DNA from: Pirellulales bacterium
GTDB lineage: Bacteria; Planctomycetota; Planctomycetia; Pirellulales; Lacipirellulaceae
Direction of reading: 5' to 3'
NCBI GenBank assembly: GCA_022841705.1
Contig: JALHQZ010000007.1
Span: 113,736-177,735 of the forward strand
DNA length: 64,000 nt
Positions 41,505 through 50,300 of this stretch are shown here, piece by piece. How positions within the stretch are numbered: position 1 is the stretch's first letter; each line of letters starts with the position of its first letter. A program made the position numbers and the translations under genes. The notes below the pieces were generated by a model. That model made no database searches. It saw nothing but the letters and a program-made list of their open reading frames with translations, and was not told the DNA's origin.

Positions 41505-42866
41505 ATGGCGACAAACTTAACAGCCCGAACAACCCAACTTCGGAATGCCCGGCGCGGCATGACCCTGGTGGAACTGCTGGTGGTGGTGGTGATTATCACC
41601 ACGCTGGTCGCCACGGCGATTCCGATCCTTAACCCGACCACCGACAATCGGCGGATGCGGGAAGCGTCGCGCGCGGTGAACGGGTTCATCGCCGCCGCCC
41701 AAACCCGCGCCACGCAAATCGGCCGGCCGTTCGGCGTGGCGCTCAAGCGGCTCTCCCAAGACACCGGCAATGTGGAAGACCGCGCGAAGTGCATCGAATT
41801 GTACTATGTCGAACAACCGGCGCCCTTTGCGGGGTTTGATGACGCGTCGTTCGTACGGGTGGCGCTCGACTTCGATCGCAGCGGCGGGCGCGAAGTTCTG
41901 CTGCCCGGACAAGTGGTGTTGCAATTCGTCCGGCGCCAAGCGGGCGTGACGGGCCAGGTGCTCGGCAATTCCACTTTACCACCGGGTTGGGCCGCCGATC
42001 CGCTCCCTGTTGGGCTATTTAAGCAAGGCGATGTGGTTGAAGTGGGCGGCAAAGCCTTTCAGCTCATCGACACTGGTTTTCCCGTGCAGCCCCTGCCTAA
42101 CAATAAGCTCGATGCGAACGGCTACTACAAGGATCAGGTGAACGGCCTCATCGCCCGCGCGGTGGATGGCGTGCAGCCGGAAGTGTATCCGCGGCACGAC
42201 AACGTCGGTAATGAGCTGTCGTCGGCGGTGAGCAATCAGTCCCCTTACTGGAGCGGGCCGCAGACCTTCCTGATTCGCCGTCAACCTGCGCCCACATCAC
42301 TCTCGCCGTTGCAACTGCCGCCGGGCACGGCGATTGATTTGCAGGCCTCGGGTCTGATGGGTGTGAGTGCATTCTATTTGCCGTGGAGTTCCAATACCGA
42401 AGCGTTCATCGATAACGATCAACCGGTGGTGATGATGTTCGCGCCGGAAGGGCCGGTGAGTCGCATTCACATCAGTCAGCAATTGGGCAATAGAAATAAT
42501 CCGAGTTCGTCCACGATCGAGCAAATCCCTAGCGGGCAAATCGCGCTGCTGATCGGCCGAGGCGATACGCCCCCGGCGGTGACGGTTGGCCCCTTGGGTG
42601 ACCAAGTTGACCTCAAGGATTGGTCGACCAATTCGCAAGACCAACTAAAGAAAGTGCGGGCCGATCACAACTGGCTCAATGGCGATTCACGCTGGGTGGT
42701 GGTCGGTTCGTCAACGGGCGCGGTCGGCACCGTGGAGAATGCGCTCTTGGATCCCACGAAGTGGCAGACTTACGACCGCGACAACAGCGGCGATGTCCCG
42801 TTCGCCGAGCAAATCTGGGCCGCCACCGAGTTCGTCCGGCAAAGTTCACGCGTGGGAGGCCGGTAG
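41505..42866 (+). CDS. Type IV prepilin-like pseudopilin (GspH-like)
   Basis: A 453-residue protein. Leader to G18 is followed by MTLVELLVVVVIITTLVATA with E23 at +5, the standard G-M cleavage of type IV prepilins. The helix continues into NPTTDNRRMREASRAVNGFI, similar to GspH/FimT-type proteins. The remaining 400 residues are a large globular domain. The ATG at 41505 is preferred to a GTG at 41445 because it gives a normal leader length. A 190-base gap precedes it without visible signals. Confidence 0.83.
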   Translation: MATNLTARTTQLRNARRGMTLVELLVVVVIITTLVATAIPILNPTTDNRRMREASRAVNGFIAAAQTRATQIGRPFGVALKRLSQDTGNVEDRAKCIELYYVEQPAPFAGFDDASFVRVALDFDRSGGREVLLPGQVVLQFVRRQAGVTGQVLGNSTLPPGWAADPLPVGLFKQGDVVEVGGKAFQLIDTGFPVQPLPNNKLDANGYYKDQVNGLIARAVDGVQPEVYPRHDNVGNELSSAVSNQSPYWSGPQTFLIRRQPAPTSLSPLQLPPGTAIDLQASGLMGVSAFYLPWSSNTEAFIDNDQPVVMMFAPEGPVSRIHISQQLGNRNNPSSSTIEQIPSGQIALLIGRGDTPPAVTVGPLGDQVDLKDWSTNSQDQLKKVRADHNWLNGDSRWVVVGSSTGAVGTVENALLDPTKWQTYDRDNSGDVPFAEQIWAATEFVRQSSRVGGR

Positions 42867-42873
42867 TTTAATC

Positions 42874-44247
42874 ATGCAGACTTTGCTTCCCCCACCGATA
42901 GCCGACAGCCGACAGCCGACAGCCCGTCGCCACGGCCTCTCGCTCGTCGAAGTCCTCATCGCGATGGGCGTGATGGCGCTCGGCCTGCTGGGCGCTGCGG
43001 CGCTCTTCCCGGTTGGCGGCTACTACATGCAAACCGGCGACGTGGCGGACCGCTCCGACGCCATCGCGCAAGCGGCGCTCAACGATGCGGTGACGCGCGG
43101 GTGGCTGAATCCGAAGAATTGGGCGGCGTATGACTACAACACCAACGGACAAGGTCGGTTGAGGTTCCGCCGCACGATCGCGAACCGCGCAAGCGAGTTG
43201 GTTACCGCCAATGCGTCGGTGCAGGTCGCTAGTACCGATTTGGGTTACGCCTACGTGATCGATCCGGTCGGCGTGGCCTCCTGCGCTACCGACCTGAACC
43301 TCATGGGAGAGAATGGGTACGTCGGCTACTTTCCAATTACTGCATTCGCGCCTTATTTCCAATCGCTCGATACGACTATTCCCGGGGCGGCTAGTTGGTC
43401 GCCGTGGAATGGCCCGAGTCCGTGGCCCGTACGGCGGGTGACGGTGCGGCAGCGCAGCCAGCAGGTCGCTAACTCGGCGGTGCGCTGGCCGATTCCGCTC
43501 ATGGGTGAACTCGCTTTCCAGTCCGCGATGACGTCGGACGATCTGGCGATCGATTTGCCCTCGAAAGCGGACTTGCCGGGTCAGCAGCGCTACATAAATC
43601 GCAGCGGCACGCCGGTGCGCCGCTTGGCGCAGCAAAACCTATCGTGGGCGATTTCGGTCGTACCCACCAATTACGAGGCGTTTCGGGGGCTAACCAGTTC
43701 GCCCGAGTCGTTCGCGTACGACGTTTCGGCGGTCATCTTCAACAAACGGGTCACGCCGGCGCCGCTGTCAACTTCCGCCCCGGGACCTGCAACAACCGAT
43801 CTCGACACCAATCAATCGCTACTCGCCGGCGGTGAGCGCACCGTGCGGGCGAAGGTCGTCAGCACCGGTGTTAACGGGGGAGAATTGCTCCTGGAAGCGA
43901 TGAACGACTGGCGCGATCCCCAGTGGGGCGCTAGTCCCGAAAGCCCCTTCAAGGAACTCAAAGCGGGTCAGTGGGTCATGCTGTGCGGGCCGCATGTGCT
44001 GAGTTCGAATGTGCGCCCGATGTTGTTTTTGCAGTGGTACAAAGTGCTGAGCGTTGAAGAAACGAGCTCGGCCAATGAGCGGCTGGTCTCCCTCCGCGGG
44101 CCTGATTGGCCTTGGCAACCAGCAAACAACCTTACCACCAACACAATCCTCTCCAACGATCTCCGCGTCGGCATCTTCCCCAGCATCGTCGCCGTGCATA
44201 CCAAAACCATGCGGCTCGAAGCGGGGAGCGAGTGGAGCGTCGAATAA
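42874..44247 (+). CDS. Type IV prepilin-like pseudopilin (GspI/PilV-like)
   Basis: A 457-residue protein. The leader ends at G21; LSLVEVLIAMGVMALGLLGA with E26 at +5 is the PilV/GspI-type signature (EVLIAM). The leader contains ADSRQPTA, encoded by a 7-bp tandem array at 42901-42921. GGGAGG at about 42854 precedes the ATG at 42874, seven bases after the previous stop. The large C-terminal region is unlike GspI, which is only about 120 residues. Confidence 0.85.
   Translation: MQTLLPPPIADSRQPTARRHGLSLVEVLIAMGVMALGLLGAAALFPVGGYYMQTGDVADRSDAIAQAALNDAVTRGWLNPKNWAAYDYNTNGQGRLRFRRTIANRASELVTANASVQVASTDLGYAYVIDPVGVASCATDLNLMGENGYVGYFPITAFAPYFQSLDTTIPGAASWSPWNGPSPWPVRRVTVRQRSQQVANSAVRWPIPLMGELAFQSAMTSDDLAIDLPSKADLPGQQRYINRSGTPVRRLAQQNLSWAISVVPTNYEAFRGLTSSPESFAYDVSAVIFNKRVTPAPLSTSAPGPATTDLDTNQSLLAGGERTVRAKVVSTGVNGGELLLEAMNDWRDPQWGASPESPFKELKAGQWVMLCGPHVLSSNVRPMLFLQWYKVLSVEETSSANERLVSLRGPDWPWQPANNLTTNTILSNDLRVGIFPSIVAVHTKTMRLEAGSEWSVE
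42901..42921. repeat. Heptamer array (GCCGACA) inside the pseudopilin leader
   Basis: Three exact copies of GCCGACA followed by a partial one. Because three heptamers equal seven codons, it reads in frame as ADSRQPTA within the leader peptide. Confidence 0.85.
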
Positions 44248-44248
44248 T

Positions 44249-44315
44249 TGCGGAATGCGGAGGTCGGAACGCGGAAGTGAGTTATCGATTCCGCACTCCG
44301 CCTTCCGCATTCCGA
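44249..44315. repeat. Inverted heptamer arrays (TGCGGAA type)
   Basis: Left 44249-44276 (TGCGGAA, TGCGGAG, GTCGGAA, CGCGGAA) and right 44288-44315 (ATTCCGC, ACTCCGC, CTTCCGC, ATTCCGA), with an 11-base spacer. It begins two bases after the stop of the GspI-like gene, just upstream of the giant gene. Confidence 0.85.
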
Positions 44316-44374
44316 ACTTGAATCAACTCGTCGTCATCGGGCAAGGTGTCGGCGTTAATCACTAGGTTACTGCT

Positions 44375-47300
44375 ATGTCGCGTCAAAGTTATTTCAAAAC
44401 CAGTCGCCGGCGGCTTCGCGCGCGGCGGCGCGGGGTGTTGCTGCTGGTGGTGCTCAGCGTGCTGGTGCTGTTCATGCTCATCGGCACGGCGTTTTTGGTC
44501 ACGTCGAGCCAGTACCGCACCAGCGCGAAGGTGCTGGAAAAAGCGAACCGCACCACGTTCCAGCCGGGCGACTTGGTCGAGCGCGCGCTGATGGATGTGC
44601 TGCGCGACACCAACAACCCCTACTCGGCGATTCGGTATCACAGTTTGCTGCGCGATGCGTACGGGACCGATGGCTTCGTGGCGCGGGTCTACGCGCCCTC
44701 GCAGATCGAGGCGACGAATTATGGAACGGGCGCGAATCTCACGCGGCCCAACTTTGCCCCACGGTTTGCGAGTCCCTTGTACGGCCCTGCGACCGATCTC
44801 TCCCGCGGGCAGTTGATCGACATCTACATTGCCGAACAAACACCCGCGGTTGCGCCGGTCGCGCCCACGGCCGACAATGTCGTCGCGCTGGAACCCAGCG
44901 CCAGTGGCGTGGCGGTAGATACGACGCTCTCCAAAACCAATGGCTACTACAACGGCCGCCTGCTGACGATGCTCACCGGCCCCTGCCGCGGGCAAACGAC
45001 GCGCGTGCTCGATTCGGTGTACGAGCCGGGCGTGAGCACTGCGCTGCGCAGTATCTACCGTTTACGCGTGCTGACGATGGCGCGGGCTGATGGCGGCGCG
45101 CTCACGCCCAGCGGGCGGCAGGGGGGGGAAATCAACGAGCTGGTGACCCGCACCACCACCGCGGCGACGCCGTACGAAGGCCACACCTTCATGGTCAGCG
45201 GCAAGCCCTACAACGGCACCGGCGTCGGCTTCAATGCGCTGGCGAACATCGGCGGGCCACGGCTCAGTGCGGTGGAGACGTTTACCGAACCCCAAAACAG
45301 CACGCTCGCCGGCATCGAAACGGCGCTCTTGCCGAACGCCGTTTACTACAATCCCGGCGCGACCAGCATCCAGTCGCCGAACCCCGTCGCCGCGCTCAAT
45401 CCGTTCATCGGCTTCGACGCCAGCGTGAACCCCTTCGCCAGCCTCGGCCCCGCCTACACCAGCTACGAAGGCCCCGGCGGCAGTGATGAATCGTACGACG
45501 CGGCCGACTACCAGAACATGTTCCTGGCGATGCAAAGCGTGGCCCCGCGCGCTCGCGGCCGGGTGGTCGATGGTGGCTCCAGCGAAAATGTGGAAGACCA
45601 CTATTCCCACGGCGGCGCCGTGCCCGATCGGATCGATCTGGAGGATGTTACGATCCCTTCGTTTCATCGGCCCGACCTGGTGAACTTCTGGTATCACCGG
45701 CTGCTGAACGCGCCGTGGCTGCAACAGTTGATTAGCGATAACGAACAGCGAGCGAAGGCGATCTTGCAGCCTTACAATCCAACCACGGGGGCGCCTCAAT
45801 ATGGGTTGAACGCGCAGATGGCCGCGATCATCACCGGCATCAAGCGGCGGATTATGCTCCGCCCGCTCTCAGAAGATCACCCCGAGTTCGACGGCTCGAA
45901 CCCGCTGTCGCGCTACGCTAACACGGCGGCGATTCCCGCGAACTTCGAGGTTGCCAACACCACTACTGGCCAAATCACCTTCCCCTATTGGGAAGCGGCC
46001 GGCCCGTGGGATGTGGACAACGACAACGACGGCATCCCCGACAGCGTGTGGGTCGACATCGGCCTCCCCGTCCAAAAGACCGAAGATGGCCGGTTCTACA
46101 AACCGCTGGTCGCGTATCTCATCCAGGATATGGATGGGCGGCTGAATCTCAACGCGCACGGGACGGCGGAGCATTTCGCGGGGATGAACCTCGACTCGTC
46201 CAACCTGAATGGCAATCTCAACAATCTCCTGAACGCGAATCTTGCCGGGGTCAATTACACGGGGGGACCACAATCCACGCAAGTTCTGTCATCCAACCGC
46301 TTGCCCACGGGCATCGGCTTCGGGCCGGCGGAAATCAGCTTGCGGTCGGTGCTGTCGCCCGTGGGCTTGCCGTACAACAACGGACTCACCGTGGGTGATC
46401 CCGCGTCGGACGATTACGCCCGGCTGCTCTATGGCCGCCCCGCGACCAACGTCGCCGTGAACGGAACGTACCGCGCGATTGAAGAAACGTGGGGCCGCTA
46501 CGGCAGCTCGCCCATGAACTTGCAGATGCAGGTCGCGGGGGTGATGGAAGACCCGGTCACGAATGCCGCGATTGGCGTTGCGCCGGGGATTACGTTCTCC
46601 GCACCGCCGGATCGCAATCCGGCGACGGTCAATCGCAGTATTGCCACCATCGAACGGCATCTCCCTTATGAAAAGTTCGATTACCCCGCGTACGATCGCC
46701 AGCTCACGCAGCGACTCGCAAACTTCTTTCCGCTGGCCGATCCGCGGCGCGCCGCCGCGGAGGTGTTTGGCGGTTTCAACCACACCGGCTTCGGCGTGTC
46801 GCCCGACCTGAAGGCGAGCTATGCGGTGGGCCTCGACTTCCGCGGGCAACTGGTGCATGAAGAAGCGAGCGACGTGGTGCGGGCGCCTTCGGTGCTGCAC
46901 GATTCGCCCTATGAACTGAACATCATGTCCGCCGCGCGGCGCGACAACGTCGCCAATATGCTCAGCGCGGCCACCAGTTACGGCACCGCGGCCAGCGTGG
47001 ATGATGACGCCCCCTTCGCCCCGGCGGAACTGGAGAAGGTGCTGCGCGCGTTTGACCCGGACGCCAGCCGGCTGCCCAGCCGGCTCACGAATCTCGTCGA
47101 TGCGTTCGACTCGAAGAAGCTGGTCGCCAGTATCGCCGCCGATCCCCAAAATCCCACCAGCGCCGAGCTGGCCCAAGCCGACCTGCAAGCCGCCATCAAC
47201 CGCCGGCAAGTGACCACCGATAGCTTCAGCGTGCCGGCGCCGAATGATAACTGGTCGAAGCGGTTGCTCTTGGGAGCCGATGGCTTGCCGGGAGTAGCGG

Positions 47301-50300
47301 CAGGATCGACGGTCGCTGACCCCGATGATGACGGAGATGGAATTGTCGATGAAGGGGATGAGGTGGTGATTGTGCCTCCCGCAGCGGACGCGGCCATTCA
47401 AACCCTGTTCGACAATGGTTGCGACGACTACGCGGTCATCATGCGCGCGTCGGCTCCGACCAATGGTAGTCTTGTCGATTTCTTGCGGTATCGCATTGTG
47501 TTGCAACTGAAGAAGCAAGGCGTTGTGCCGGCGATCGCGTTTGGGAATGCGCCATCGGTCGAACTGCTCGTGAACCGTTGTATCCACGGCGACAACTCCG
47601 TGCGGGCGCGAAACTCCAGTAGCCCCTTGCCGGCGACGTTCGACCCCACCAGCCTTGTGGCCACCGATAACCGCGGCAGTCTCTACAGCTTCGGCGGCCT
47701 GCTGTCGCAAGAAACGCTCGCCGGGCTGAAGATGGACCTCAACCGGCCATTTGGCGATGGGCGTGATAACAACGGCAACGGCGTGGTGGATGAAGAGCTC
47801 GAAGCGGCGGAGCCGTGGATTGATCTCAATGGAAATGGGCAGTGGGATGGCCCGAATAATGGCGCCATCAATGGCCCGGGCGCAGAACCCGCGCTCGATC
47901 TCGATGGCGATGGCTATTACAACGTGGAAGTCGTACGGAACGCAAACGGAGCGATCACCAATCGAGACGGTGTGATCGCAGGCGATGCGGCGATTGATAA
48001 CACCGATGATTGGCACGACTACGACGGCGATGGTGTGGAATCTCCGGTTATCGACACCTTATGGCAACAGCAAAACGGCGGCACGCCGGTCGCCTTCGAC
48101 CATGTCCGCGGTCAAGACGCCAGCGCAAGCGGCGCCGTAACCCCCGCCAATGCCCGCATCCGCGACGACGCCCGTCTCGCACGGCAACTTTACGCCCGGC
48201 ATCTCTACTGCCTGATGCTACTGTTGGTGGATGAGAACTATCTGGCGCCATACGACCCGAGCGATCCGCAGATGGTGCTGTATTTGGATCCGACGGCGGG
48301 GCAATTGGTCGGTACGGGCGCCAACCGTCTGCCGGCGCCAACTTCGAGCATGGCATTTCAACTGGCCCACGCGTTGGCTCGGCGCAATCGTCCCGCCGAA
48401 AACCCTAGCAGTCCCAATCCCGCCGAGCAGGCTGAGGCCAAACGGTTGGCGATGCGGAAACTCACCTGCCGGCAGATTGCTCAATGGGCGGTGAACTGTG
48501 CTGATATGCGCGACCCGGACGTCATCATGACGCCGTTTGAGTACGACGAAAACCCGTGGGACGGGTGGGGCGTCGTCGATAGCAAACATAACTCAATCTA
48601 TCCGCTCGATGGCGATCTCTGCACGGATGAGAATCTCACTCAAGTTCGAAACCCTGGGTTGTTGACGACCACAACCACTCCACCTCAACCCACCTGGAGT
48701 CGACCTGGCGCTACGTTCTATGTGGACGCTGCCGGAACTGGGTTCCGACCTGTAGGACAAACTGCGGCGAACTACTCCAAAGACGCCAACAATAATTTCA
48801 TTCTCGATCCCGCCAGTGTGCTCGACCAAACCCGCGGTGTGGTGTGGGGTGCGGAACGGCCGGAACTGTTGATGACGGAGAGCTTGGCGTGGCATGATCG
48901 GCGGGTGGAGGATTTAACGTCCAATCCGCCGCCACCGCCCCCTGGTCCAGGCAATAGTCTGAAGCCAGGTGAACATCTGAAGATTGCGGATGAGCCGGTC
49001 CCCGATCTCGACCAGCGCTTACGACCACTCGGTGCGTGCTTTGTCGAACTTTATAACCCGTGGTCGGAAGACACACAGCATCCTGCTGAACTGTACAAAC
49101 CTGTTGATCTTAATGGCGACGGACTACCTGATACCTCCGGCGTCAATCTCGACCGAATGAATCCCCAAAGCAGCCCGACTACTCCAACGAGTCCCGTCTG
49201 GCGGATTTCTGTCATCTGCGAGCATCCTTCTATTCGCAATGATTCAGAAATTGTTGATAGCAACTTGGTCGCGACCGAATACGAACGCAATTCCGTTGCG
49301 ATCGATAGTACAGGTATCAAGTCAACGAACACCAACAGTTCGGCGATCATCTATCAGCCGCTGCTTAGTATTTCTAAGTCGCTCGATGATTTGGTTAAGG
49401 CGCGTGATTCGTATGTTCCTGAGAATCTATTCGTCGCGTCATCGCAGCCATTTCGCATGCCCGATACAACATTCCCAGGATTCCCCTTCGATGCAAAGGT
49501 AGGCCCTTTGTCGCCTGCCGCTCCCCCTATTGATGCGCCAACAAATAAGAGAATTCCAGATCCTACGAATCCCGGCGGTGAGATTTCTGTTACGTTTAAG
49601 CGAGTCCAGCTAGTAGCGCCAAGTTTACCGTGCTATGAGGAACGCGCATTTTTTATGGTTCGTCCAGGCAGTCGCGATGATCACACCGACGATCCTGCGA
49701 CCGACGCCGATAATAACCTTGTCTATGACAACCTCGGAATGCGTATTCCACTTCCTCGCACTGAAGTCTACGAGAGCAATTTACGTCAGGCGTCAACAGC
49801 TGCCTGGGACCGAATCGCTACAAAGTACAATAATGACGCGGACTACCTCAATGAAGGTCTGAGGATTTACAACGATCCCGTAAATACCCAGAATCCAACC
49901 GTTCTTCGGTTCCATGGCAGTCGGTTTGTTCCGCCCGATGTCACGATAGCGCCGATCCTACCGGGTCGCTATGGCGTAGTTGGCACAGCAGGACGAAAAC
50001 TGGATTCTAGTCCCGATACTTTTGCAGTAAGTGTGGGTAGAAATAGGAGTTTTGGTGCTGCGGAGCCAAGCAGCGGTAATGACTACGATCGCGAAGCAGG
50101 CATATTGGATCCACCCGGTAATCTCTCCTACCGACGGATTGAGTTGCACCCCTCTGCGAATCCAACGCGACACCAAGTCGGGATTATGAACAATGGCGGT
50201 CCGGAAGTTTTCCGAGTTCCCGGGCAGAACGTTTCTGATCCTGGCATTGCGGAGGCAACGCGCTCCATTCAGCCGGCGGTGGCCATTCCTGTCGAAGATA

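Noticed and set aside
46289..48016. 575-codon reverse frame inside the giant pseudopilin gene
   Set aside because: The forward frame carries the calcium loops and continues intact for 8.5 kb; the reverse frame has no recognisable domain.
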